64,000 nt of DNA from JAEUIX01 sp964611125 (GTDB lineage Bacteria; Planctomycetota; Phycisphaerae; Phycisphaerales; UBA1924), in assembly GCA_964611125.1 (NCBI GenBank), contig CAZSZO010000019.1, positions 1-64,000 on the forward strand. The letters are read 5' to 3'. The notes under the pieces were generated by a model. It had not been told where the DNA came from. It did no database searches and was given only the letters and a program-made list of their open reading frames with translations. The position numbers were made by a program, and so were the translations under genes. Shown here piece after piece: positions 10,898 to 18,723 of this stretch; positions within the stretch are counted from its first letter, which is position 1, and each line of letters opens with the position of its first letter.

Positions 10898-11854
10898 GTG
10901 AACAAGCAACTGATCAAGAAGCTGGTCCCGGGCTTTGTCTGGCGGGGCGTAAAGGCGGCGCTTGGGCGGACGGTCGATTTCTCCGCTGACGCGCTTGAGT
11001 ACAACTACGCCAACCGGACCGACTTCTCGAACCCCCTGCCATGGGTCGACGCCCTGCGGGCCAACAAGGACCGCTGGAACCGGCCCAGCCGCATGACCGG
11101 TGTGGCGTACGACCTCAACGCCATCCGCGCGCGCTTCGGGCGGCTGATCGAGACCTACGGGCGCGAGCTCGCCGAGCTGCCGCCCTATGAAGTGCTGCTC
11201 AAGCAGCGCCGCGGCTGGGGCTGCCCTCGGGTCGATGTGCTGACGCTCTACATGATGATCCGCGACCTCAAGCCCAGGCGCTACCTCGAGGTGGGCTCAG
11301 GGCTGACGACTTACTACGCCCACCTCGCCGCGGAGCGCAACGCCAAGGAGGGGCGCCCGGTGGAGCTCATGTGCATCGAGCCCTACCCCTCCGACGAGCT
11401 CAAGGCCATGCCGGGGGTGAACCTCAAGATCGCCGACCAGCAGAGCATCGATCCGTCGTTCTTCGAGCAACTCGAGGACGGCGACATGCTCTTCATCGAC
11501 TCCTCGCACGTCCTCAAGATCGACAGCGACGTGGCGTACCTCTACCTGGAGGTGGTCCCCCGGGTGAAGCAAGGCGTGTGGGTGCATGTGCACGATGTGC
11601 CCTTCCCCTACAACACGCCGCACCCCGCCGATTTCTGGGTGCTCAGCAACGAGCGCCCGCCGATGTTCTGGACCGAGGCGATGATGGTGCAGGCGTTCCT
11701 GTGCTGCAACGACTCATTCCGCATCCAGCTCTCGACGCCGCTGCTCCGCCACCACGACGAAGCGTTCCTGCGCCGCGTCATCCCCGGTTACAAGGGCATC
11801 GACGAAGAGCCCAACACGTTCAGTTCGCTGTGGATCCAGCGCGTGCGGGCTTGA
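10898..11854 (+). CDS. Class I SAM-dependent methyltransferase (Methyltransf_24 type)
   Basis: A 318-residue predicted methyltransferase. The SAM-binding segment YLEVGSGLTTYYA lies near residue 128 (motif I). An acidic residue closes the next strand in ELMCIEPYPS, and DMLFIDSSHVLKIDSDV is typical of the family of small-molecule and sugar methyltransferases that carry FIDGxH-like motifs. It follows gmd on the same strand, which suggests methylation of a polysaccharide sugar or lipid-linked intermediate. This is inference from position; the acceptor cannot be read from sequence. The start is a GTG with GGGAG about 10 bases upstream. Confidence 0.8.
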   Translation: MNKQLIKKLVPGFVWRGVKAALGRTVDFSADALEYNYANRTDFSNPLPWVDALRANKDRWNRPSRMTGVAYDLNAIRARFGRLIETYGRELAELPPYEVLLKQRRGWGCPRVDVLTLYMMIRDLKPRRYLEVGSGLTTYYAHLAAERNAKEGRPVELMCIEPYPSDELKAMPGVNLKIADQQSIDPSFFEQLEDGDMLFIDSSHVLKIDSDVAYLYLEVVPRVKQGVWVHVHDVPFPYNTPHPADFWVLSNERPPMFWTEAMMVQAFLCCNDSFRIQLSTPLLRHHDEAFLRRVIPGYKGIDEEPNTFSSLWIQRVRA

Positions 11855-11869
11855 GCGCAGGCGCCCCAT

Positions 11870-11899
11870 GAAAAAACCCCCGAGGCCGGCCCCGGGGGT
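11870..11899 (-). terminator. Rho-independent terminator of the aldolase gene
   Basis: An inverted repeat ACCCCCG / CGGGGGT (11876-11882 and 11893-11899) is followed, read on the minus strand, by a run of six T. It sits 40 bases past the aldolase stop and just past the convergent methyltransferase stop. Confidence 0.8.
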
Positions 11900-11939
11900 C
11901 TTGTATCGCGTCTTGAGTCGCCAGGGCGGCTCCCCCCCG

Positions 11940-13064
11940 TCACGCCACCGTGACGGTCTTGTCCAGGTACACGTCCTGCACCGCGTTCAGAAGCGCGACG
12001 CCCTCCTTCAGAGGCTTCTGGAAGGCCTTGCGCCCGCTGATCAGGCCCATGCCGCCGGCCCGCTTGTTTATCACCGCCGTGGAGACCGCCTCGGCCAGGT
12101 CCCCGGCGCCCTTGCTCTCGCCGCCGGAGTTGATCAGCGGCACCCGGCCCATGTAGCCGTTGGCCAGCTGGTAGCGGCACAGGTCGATGGCGTGCCCGCC
12201 GTGGCCGTTCTCGTCGCTCCCGCACAGCTCGGTGTACACCCGCTTGTCCCACTTGCCATACGCCGAGCCCCCGCTGTTGAGCGCGGCGTACCCGCCGTTG
12301 TTGGTCGGCAGCTTCTGCTTGATGATGTCGGCCTTGATGGTGGCGCCGAGGTGGTCGGCCTGCCCGGTCAGGTCGGCGGAGGTGTGGTAGTCGGTGGACT
12401 TGCCGTCCGCACCCTTGATCTTGAACCCGGGCGAGCGGGTGTAGCACCACAGGACCGTCACCATGCCCAGATCGTGGGCCTGCTCGAACATGTCCGACAC
12501 GTACGCGATCTCATCGCGGGCCGAGTCGTTGCCGAAGTAGATCGTGGCCCCCACCGCGATGGCGCCCATCTCGTAGCACTGCTTGATGCTGCCGAAGTAC
12601 GACTGCTTGCCGATGTTGGGGTAGGTGAGCATCTCGTTGTGGTTGAACTTCACCAGGAACGGGATCTTGTGGGCCCACTTGCGGGCGCACGCCGCGAGCA
12701 CGCCGATGGTCGAGGCCACGGCGTTGCAGCCGCCCTCGTGGGCCAGCTTGATGATGTTCTCGGGGTCGAAGTACGCCGGGTTGGGGGCGAAACTGGCGCC
12801 GGCCGAGTGCTCGATGCCCTGGTCGACCGGCAGGATCGACAGGTAGCCCGTCCCGGCCAGACGGCCGTGGTTCATCAGGGTCTGGAAGTTCCGCAGCGTC
12901 GGCACGTTGCGGTCACTCTGCGAAAAGACGCGATCGATGAAGTCCGGCCCGGGCAGGTACAAGGCCGACTTGCTGATCGTCTTGCACTCGTGCTTGAGCA
13001 GGGTGTCGGCGGAGGCGCCGAGCGCGGCACGGACGTCGGTGGTGGAACGGACTTCGGCGGGCAT
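11940..13064 (-). CDS. fbaB: Class I fructose-bisphosphate aldolase (DhnA/FbaB type)
   Basis: A Schiff-base aldolase that cleaves or forms fructose 1,6-bisphosphate in glycolysis and gluconeogenesis. At 374 residues it fits the archaeal/bacterial class IA family. Visible markers are LSILPVDQGIEHS, the FLVKFNHNE segment, and the phosphate-binding VPLINSGGESKG followed by GGMGLISGRKAFQKP. The frame extends upstream to 13358, but homology begins at the ATG at 13064, which has GGAG six bases before it. A terminator lies downstream. It is not obviously in an operon; the WaaP-like kinase gene upstream is on the same strand, separated by about 190 bases of C-rich DNA. Confidence 0.93.
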   Translation of the reverse strand: MPAEVRSTTDVRAALGASADTLLKHECKTISKSALYLPGPDFIDRVFSQSDRNVPTLRNFQTLMNHGRLAGTGYLSILPVDQGIEHSAGASFAPNPAYFDPENIIKLAHEGGCNAVASTIGVLAACARKWAHKIPFLVKFNHNEMLTYPNIGKQSYFGSIKQCYEMGAIAVGATIYFGNDSARDEIAYVSDMFEQAHDLGMVTVLWCYTRSPGFKIKGADGKSTDYHTSADLTGQADHLGATIKADIIKQKLPTNNGGYAALNSGGSAYGKWDKRVYTELCGSDENGHGGHAIDLCRYQLANGYMGRVPLINSGGESKGAGDLAEAVSTAVINKRAGGMGLISGRKAFQKPLKEGVALLNAVQDVYLDKTVTVA

Positions 13065-13139
13065 GGCTGGCTCCGGATCGGTGGACGGGCTCAGGGACTC
13101 AATGCCAACCATGATACCGATTTCGCTTCCCATCCGCCC

Positions 13140-13245
13140 GAACCCCAAAGCGACCACAAAAACACCGTGGCCCGGGCCCAACCCCCCCAACCCGCCCCCC
13201 CACCCCCACCACCCCCACGCCCACCCCACTCCCCCACGCGGCACA
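13140..13245. repeat. C-rich low-complexity intergenic tract
   Basis: About 100 bases made almost entirely of CCCCAC/CCCCCC runs between the aldolase and kinase genes. The minus strand is therefore G-rich, with more than four runs of G3 or longer, compatible with a G-quadruplex. Similar tracts occur inside genes elsewhere in the window. Confidence 0.6.
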
Positions 13246-13255
13246 CCCGAAATTG

Positions 13256-14224
13256 TCAGGACGGCGCTAAGGGGTCGACCCGCGGCGTGGGGTCGCCGTG
13301 GGCCAGGACCCGCTGCGCGGCCGCCCGCCACAGGACCCGCCCGCTGAGCCGCTCCCATTCCTCAAAGCCCACTTCAAAGCCCACCTCCGCCGGCGCCTCG
13401 ACCTCGCGCTGGCCCTCCTGCCCCCCCGTCAGCTCGGGCCCGCTCACCCGGGCCGGCGGGGCCCGGTGGGCGTCAGCTTCCCACGACGCCCGCAACGCCT
13501 CGCGCAGCACCCGTCGGCGCTGCGCCAGTCGCGGCGCCACCCCGCACCCGAGCGGCTCCAGCAGCAGCGATGCGAGCATCCGGGCCAGCGGCTGCTCGGG
13601 CGACATCCCCCGGCTCGACTGAATGCCCACGCAGTCAATCACCGCGACTTCGATCCCCCCGGCGCCGCCTGACGCCCCAGAGCTCACGTTGGTCACGATC
13701 AGGTTGCTGGGCTTGTGATCGCGATTGAACCGATTCCCCAGGTGCAGCCGCGAAACCACCACCCCCACCGCCCGGGCCAGCGCCCGCTCCTCGGCCCGGG
13801 CGATCCCCGGTCGGGCCAGATGCTCAAGCACCGTCAGGCCGTCAAGCGCCTCGAGCACCAAAAACTGTTCACCGCCCCGCTGCGCAAGCACGAGCGGGCG
13901 CGCCGTGCGAACGCCGAGGCCCGCCAGCACCTCGGCCCCTCGCCAGTGCCGGTGCGCTCGGCTCAGCCGCAGCATCGCCCGCACCCGGCCCACCACCCCA
14001 CCAAGTCGAGCGGACTTCACCACCACCGCCCGGCCCGCCAGCATCGTGCGGATGACCAATGAGCCCCCCTCGGCCTTGAGCACTTTGGTGGCGCCGCCCC
14101 CGTTGCGGGCCGGCCCCTCCTCGATGATCCGCCGCGGGTCGAACTCGCTGAGGGCCGAAAGCCAGTCAGAGCAACGCGCAGCCTCGTCAGGGTCGATGAG
14201 GTCGATGCGCAAGGGTGGCGGCAT
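13256..14224 (-). CDS. Kdo/WaaP-like lipopolysaccharide kinase family protein
   Basis: A 322-residue protein with a eukaryotic-like kinase fold. The N-lobe holds VVVKSARLGG, carrying the probable ATP-binding Lys. The next helix segment is RAHRHWRGAEVLAGLGVRTARPL, and the hinge reads FLVLEALDG. The catalytic loop NRDHKPSNLIV replaces the HRD..N of protein kinases, and VAVIDCVGI holds the metal-binding Asp. This pattern is that of WaaP/RfaP/KdkA enzymes that phosphorylate heptose or Kdo in the LPS inner core. The neighbouring glycosyltransferase of the WaaE type supports an LPS role. The C-terminal tail after about residue 250 is lineage-specific. Confidence 0.72.
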   Translation of the reverse strand: MPPPLRIDLIDPDEAARCSDWLSALSEFDPRRIIEEGPARNGGGATKVLKAEGGSLVIRTMLAGRAVVVKSARLGGVVGRVRAMLRLSRAHRHWRGAEVLAGLGVRTARPLVLAQRGGEQFLVLEALDGLTVLEHLARPGIARAEERALARAVGVVVSRLHLGNRFNRDHKPSNLIVTNVSSGASGGAGGIEVAVIDCVGIQSSRGMSPEQPLARMLASLLLEPLGCGVAPRLAQRRRVLREALRASWEADAHRAPPARVSGPELTGGQEGQREVEAPAEVGFEVGFEEWERLSGRVLWRAAAQRVLAHGDPTPRVDPLAPS

Positions 14225-14247
14225 GGCTCAAAAGCGTACGGCGGCGG

Positions 14248-14856
14248 CTACTCGGCAGGGGCGTCGCGCAGGCGACGCCACTTGCGGCCCGGGTCGGCCT
14301 CCAGGTCGGGCCAGCCCAGCACGCCCAGCGAAACGATCGACGCCATCGTCAGCGCCGCGATGACGAGATGGGTGATCAGCCCGCTCGCGGGCTCGAGCGA
14401 CGCATCGCGCAGCAGCGCGAACGCGAACGGAAACGCCGACGCAACCGCCGCCAGGAACAGAAAGACCACCGACTGGGCCCGCGTGTACCCAAGGTGCCCC
14501 AGCCGTCGGTACCGCGCCCAATCGGCCTCCCAGCCGCTGCGGCCCGTCTCGAGCAGATACGTGGTGATCACCCGCAGCATGCCCGCGAGGATCGTGCTGT
14601 AGAAGAACATGACCAGCACGACCAGGTTCAGCAGGATCGGCCCGAAGTACCCCGCCCACCCCAGGGGGTGCGTCGCCAGGGCCTCGTGGGAGCCGCTAAA
14701 CACGGGCATGTTGGCCTGGCTGCTGAGCAACTGGGCCGCGAGAAACCCCCAAACCGTGATCGTTGCGGTGGTGATCAGGAACTTCTGGTTGACGATCTGC
14801 GAAGCCTCGCTGTGGAGCTTGCGGAGATCTTCCTCCTTTGGACCATGCAGAGGCAT
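14248..14856 (-). CDS. Four-helix integral membrane protein of unknown function
   Basis: A 202-residue protein with a charged amphipathic N-terminus (PLHGPKEEDLRKLHSEASQ) and four predicted membrane helices. These lie at about residues 27-47, 68-92, 120-142 and 152-178. A basic C-terminus (GRKWRRLRDAPAE) follows. I recognise no family. The ATG at 14856 is the first plausible start after the divergent glycosyltransferase start at 14935. The stop lies 23 bases before the kinase gene on the same strand, so the two are likely co-transcribed. Confidence 0.7.
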   Translation of the reverse strand: MPLHGPKEEDLRKLHSEASQIVNQKFLITTATITVWGFLAAQLLSSQANMPVFSGSHEALATHPLGWAGYFGPILLNLVVLVMFFYSTILAGMLRVITTYLLETGRSGWEADWARYRRLGHLGYTRAQSVVFLFLAAVASAFPFAFALLRDASLEPASGLITHLVIAALTMASIVSLGVLGWPDLEADPGRKWRRLRDAPAE

Positions 14857-14934
14857 GACGGAACGGCTCCAGAAAACGTGCGTGAGCAAAGAAGCAGCGA
14901 ACTCGATCGTGACCAAACCGGTTACGATCGAGCG

Positions 14935-15759
14935 ATGCCCGAAGGGTCCCATCTGATGTCGGACAGCCCGCTCTCGGTCGCGATCGTCTGCAAGAATAGC
15001 GAATCCGTCATCGCCGCCTCGCTGGCATCCGTCGCGGGACTGGCTGGGGAGATCGTCGCCATCGACTCGGGCTCCACCGACGGCACGCTGGCGATGCTCG
15101 ACGCCGCGGGGGCCCGGGTGATTCACTCCGCCTGGCTCGGGCACGTGCGGACCAAGCAACTGGCCCTCGAGGCGGCCACCCGCCCCTGGGTGCTCTGCCT
15201 CGACAGCGACGAATCGCTGCTGCCCGAACTGGCCGCGTCGCTCCGAAGCGTGATCGACCGCCCGGGCGGCGAGGGGCCCGACGGCTACGAGCTCAACCGC
15301 GTGGTGTGGTACCGGGGCCGGCCGCTGCGCTACGCCTGGCAGCCGGAATGGCGCCTGCGGCTGGTGCGGAGGGGGCGGGCCCGCTGGGGCGGCACCGACC
15401 CCCACGACAAACTCAGCCTGACGGGGCCCGGCGCCAGGCCGTCGCGTCTCACGGGAACGCTCCGGCACGATTCCTTCGCCACCTTTCGCGAGCACCTGGG
15501 CAAGCAGTTGGTCTACTCGCGCCTCTCGGCTGAGGGCATGCTCGCCGAGGGCCGGCGGACCACCCCCCTGCGGATGGCCCTCTCGCCACTGGGGGCGATG
15601 GCCAAGCAGCTCATCGGCAAGCAGGCCTGGCGCGACGGCTACGCCGGCTGGCTCGCCGCGGGCACCGCCGGCGCGGGCACGCTCATGAAGCACATGATGC
15701 TGCTGGAGATGCAGCACGCCGAGACCGCCTCGCCGCACGCCCGTTCGACGGCGCAATAG
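14935..15759 (+). CDS. Family 2 glycosyltransferase, WaaE/KdtX type
   Basis: A GT-A fold transferase of 274 residues. It opens with the nucleotide-sugar-binding strand LSVAIVCKNSESVIAASLAS, followed by EIVAIDSGSTDGT and the DxD-type motif VLCLDSDE. RLVRRGRARWGGTDPHDKL is typical of WaaE-like LPS core glucosyltransferases. A C-terminal hydrophobic or amphipathic region may attach it to the membrane. The ATG at 14935 has TACGAT six bases upstream, which suits a leaderless message. A second ATG at 14956 has GAAGGG nine bases upstream and is a real alternative. Together with the WaaP-like kinase it suggests a small LPS-core locus. Confidence 0.87.
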   Translation: MPEGSHLMSDSPLSVAIVCKNSESVIAASLASVAGLAGEIVAIDSGSTDGTLAMLDAAGARVIHSAWLGHVRTKQLALEAATRPWVLCLDSDESLLPELAASLRSVIDRPGGEGPDGYELNRVVWYRGRPLRYAWQPEWRLRLVRRGRARWGGTDPHDKLSLTGPGARPSRLTGTLRHDSFATFREHLGKQLVYSRLSAEGMLAEGRRTTPLRMALSPLGAMAKQLIGKQAWRDGYAGWLAAGTAGAGTLMKHMMLLEMQHAETASPHARSTAQ

Positions 15760-15849
15760 AAGCGCGGGGCCCCGTCCTCAATCTTGGCCGATTTCACTGG
15801 TGTTTGCTGACGCGCCCAGTCCGCAGGCCGTTCACGGGTCCTCGGGCCC

Positions 15850-16887
15850 TTATGGCTCCGCCTTCGCCTCCAGGTCGGCGAGCTCCTCGATCGCCGCCCG
15901 GATAATCTCAGGGCGCTCCCAGGGCACAAAGTGGCCCTGCCCCTCCAGCCGAATCACCTTCAGCGGGCGCGCATTCACCAGCGTCCGCTCGGCATACGCC
16001 ACGTTCCCGTAGGGCACCAGCTGGTCTTTGTCCCCGTGGATCACGATCACCGGGCAGATCACCCGCCCCAGCTCCGGGGCCAGCAGCAGTGTCTCTCGCT
16101 TCGCCGCCTCCAGCTCGCCCATGCTGTTATCGAGCACCTGCGGCAGAAAGAACCGCACGAGCCACGTCGTCGCGATCCACTGCAGAACGCTCGGGTCCTC
16201 GAACGCCGGATCCAGCGACCCCGCCACGATCACCAGTCCGCCCACGCGCTCTGGGTGCATCGCGGCGAGGCGCACCGCAATCGGCCCGCCCAGCGAGTGC
16301 CCCACCAAAGTCGGCCAGCGGCCCTGACGCTTCACCAGAAGCGGCGCGATCGCCGCGGCCTGCCGCGCAAACGAATCGACGCACCCCTGGCGCCCGCCCG
16401 ACTCGCCGAAGCCCAGCCGGTCGACCGCCACCGCCTCCAGGCCGGGGACCGGCGCGAGCAGATAGTCCGCCCAGCCGTCGGCCGAGCCGGGCGTGCCGTG
16501 AATGTAGATCACCCGCGGCAGCGTCTCGTCGCCGGCGAAGAGGTACGACAGCGGCGGCGAGGCCCGGTGATGGGCGCCGCCCGGCACGGGCGGGAGGCTG
16601 GCGCGCTTGAGCGTCTGGACCGTCGGGTCCATTACCGGCGGCGCGCAGCCCGTGGCGCTGCAGACCCACCCCGCCGCGCCGAGGGCCCAGCCCGCCGCCA
16701 GGGCGCCGGTCCACGCGCTCACCCACCGCGCCTCAACCAGGACCTGGCCGAGCGCCGTCCGGGCCGGGCGACGACGGGGGCGACGACGGAGGCGGTAAGC
16801 GCGTGAAGGCGCGGGCCCGCCGGGCCCTGCTGGCGCGCCGGCCGCCGTGGTCGGGTCGGCCCCGGGCGAGCGATCGCGTTGCATCAT
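15850..16887 (-). CDS. Alpha/beta hydrolase
   Basis: A 345-residue serine hydrolase of the alpha/beta fold. The oxyanion segment is VIYIHGTPGSADGW, the nucleophile elbow is GHSLGG, and IHGDKDQLVP and GQGHFVPWE carry the acid and the catalytic His. The N-terminal 110 residues are not part of the fold. They hold a basic patch (RLRRRPRRRPAR) and one hydrophobic segment ending in CSATGC, so the enzyme is probably tethered to the membrane or exported. Substrate is unknown. I chose the ATG at 16887 because GGAGG lies ten bases upstream; a TTG at 16962 is possible. Confidence 0.82.
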   Translation of the reverse strand: MMQRDRSPGADPTTAAGAPAGPGGPAPSRAYRLRRRPRRRPARTALGQVLVEARWVSAWTGALAAGWALGAAGWVCSATGCAPPVMDPTVQTLKRASLPPVPGGAHHRASPPLSYLFAGDETLPRVIYIHGTPGSADGWADYLLAPVPGLEAVAVDRLGFGESGGRQGCVDSFARQAAAIAPLLVKRQGRWPTLVGHSLGGPIAVRLAAMHPERVGGLVIVAGSLDPAFEDPSVLQWIATTWLVRFFLPQVLDNSMGELEAAKRETLLLAPELGRVICPVIVIHGDKDQLVPYGNVAYAERTLVNARPLKVIRLEGQGHFVPWERPEIIRAAIEELADLEAKAEP

Positions 16888-17107
16888 TCCCACGGTTCCT
16901 CCACTGGCGGTTTCTCCACCGGCGGGCTCGCTCCTCGCGGCGCTGACCAGCCGGGGAGCCAACGGTAGACCGGCGGCCCGCCATCACTCCGGCGCCTCGG
17001 TCGCGACAAAACCGCTGACTGTCGGTATACCTCGCCGCCCCGTCGGCATCTGACCGGCGCGGACCACCGCCGTCAAGGCGATCCGGCGAACCCTCTGGAG
17101 ACGACCA

Positions 17108-18706
17108 GTGCCGACCAATTCAATGCAGGCGGGCCAAATCCGGACTCATCTGACTCATGCAAAGGTGGCCGCTTCGTCGCTTCTGCTGGCCCTGGCCTGC
17201 GCCGGTGCAGGCGCGCCGACGCCAGTCCAGCCCCCCACCAGCCCCACCTCGACCCACGCGCCCGCCACAATTGTGATTGACGGTTTGCTGACCGACTGGC
17301 CCACAGGCCCCGCCTTCTCCGCCGATGGGCGGTATCTGTACGCCCGCGTGACCACTCCCGAGGTCCGTTCGCTCTCCGGCGGAGAAGCCATCCGCCTGGA
17401 GCTTGATCTGGACGGCTCCACCACCACCGGCTCGCCCGCCGCGGGCGCCGCCAATCTGGGCGTGGACCTCGCCATTGAGTTCGGGAGCCGCGCCAACGAG
17501 AACCGGGGCCGTGGACCGCGGATTGAGAGCCTGACTGCGACGGGCGCCAAGACCCTGGCCTGGCAGGACATCGGTCTCTACGCCGGACCCACGCACGCCT
17601 CGAACACCTTCGAGTTCCGGCTTGACCGGCGCTTGCTGAAAAAAGCCGGGCTGCCCGGCGGCGCCGACGGGCGGATCCGCGCCCGAGTGGTCCTGACTGA
17701 AAAAGTCAGCGACGCCGCCCCGGGACGGGATATCGAGGAGCTGGCCCCGGGACCCGTCGCCGAAGAAAGCCAACCCGGCCCCGTGGCGATTCCGGAGAAG
17801 CCCCAGGGAGCCGTGCGGCTGATGAGCTACAACGTGCTGTGGGGTTCGCCCCACCGCAAGCCCGAGAGCTTCGCGCGGATTTTTAAGGCCCTCAAGCCCG
17901 ACGTGATCCTGGCCCAGGAGTGGCAGTTGCAGGGGCGCAACCCGCAGCCGCCAGCAGGCGGGGGCGACGGCGCGGGGGCCGCCGCGCCGGGGGACGCGCC
18001 CGCCAAGCTGGGCGAGCCCGAGCTGGAGCAGTGGTTCGCCCAGCACGTCGCCATGGCCGGGGAGACCTGGACCGTCGAGTGCACCGACGGGCTGGGCGTG
18101 GCCCTCATCACCAAGCTCCCGCTGCTGAAGCGCGGCCCCCAGCACCTCGAAGCGCCCAAGACCACCCGCTGGGACTTCCCCATCAGGCTCGCCGCCGGGG
18201 TCGTCCAGACCTCCTCGGGGCCGCTGGTGCTGGGCACTGTGCACCTGAAGGCCAGCGGTTCGCTGGGCAGCGAGGAAGACACGCGCCGCCTGGCCGAGGC
18301 CGGCGCCGTCAACCAGGCCATCCGCGAGCTGGCCCGGGGGCTCACCCGCCCACTCATCGTCGTCGCCGGCGATTACAACATGAACGGCACGACCAAGGTC
18401 ATCGACGACGTCCGGCGGGGGCTTGATGCCGACGGGTCGGACCTTGAGATCGCCGCGCCAGTCGTGCTGGGCGAGGGCTTGACCTACACCTTCGTGGGCC
18501 AGCCCGACCAGGGGCGGCCCACGGCGGTGCGGCTCGACTATTTCACCTATCCCGGCGCGGCCTTGCGGGTGGCCCAGTCCTTTGTCCTCGACACCTCGCT
18601 GCTCGCGCCCTCGGTGCTCAAGGCCGCGGGGCTCGAACGCGAGGACTCCTGGGGCAGCGATCACATCCCCGTGGTGATCGATCTCGTCCCGCTTGAGGCG
18701 AAGTGA
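17108..18706 (+). CDS. Exported endonuclease/exonuclease/phosphatase-fold protein
   Basis: A 532-residue protein with a signal sequence (SSLLLALACAGAG), possibly lipidated, though the lipobox is not canonical. An N-terminal domain (about residues 50-205, with ATIVIDGLLTDWP) resembles carbohydrate-binding or DOMON-like modules often fused to exported hydrolases. The C-terminal domain (about 235-528) has the EEP-fold motifs VRLMSYNVLWG, ILAQEW, GTVHLKASGS, VVAGDYNMNG and SDHIPVVIDL. All metal-ligand positions look intact, so phosphodiesterase or nuclease activity is likely; the substrate cannot be told. The start is a GTG. Confidence 0.82.
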   Translation: MPTNSMQAGQIRTHLTHAKVAASSLLLALACAGAGAPTPVQPPTSPTSTHAPATIVIDGLLTDWPTGPAFSADGRYLYARVTTPEVRSLSGGEAIRLELDLDGSTTTGSPAAGAANLGVDLAIEFGSRANENRGRGPRIESLTATGAKTLAWQDIGLYAGPTHASNTFEFRLDRRLLKKAGLPGGADGRIRARVVLTEKVSDAAPGRDIEELAPGPVAEESQPGPVAIPEKPQGAVRLMSYNVLWGSPHRKPESFARIFKALKPDVILAQEWQLQGRNPQPPAGGGDGAGAAAPGDAPAKLGEPELEQWFAQHVAMAGETWTVECTDGLGVALITKLPLLKRGPQHLEAPKTTRWDFPIRLAAGVVQTSSGPLVLGTVHLKASGSLGSEEDTRRLAEAGAVNQAIRELARGLTRPLIVVAGDYNMNGTTKVIDDVRRGLDADGSDLEIAAPVVLGEGLTYTFVGQPDQGRPTAVRLDYFTYPGAALRVAQSFVLDTSLLAPSVLKAAGLEREDSWGSDHIPVVIDLVPLEAK

Positions 18707-18723
18707 GAGCTCGGCCGCCCCGC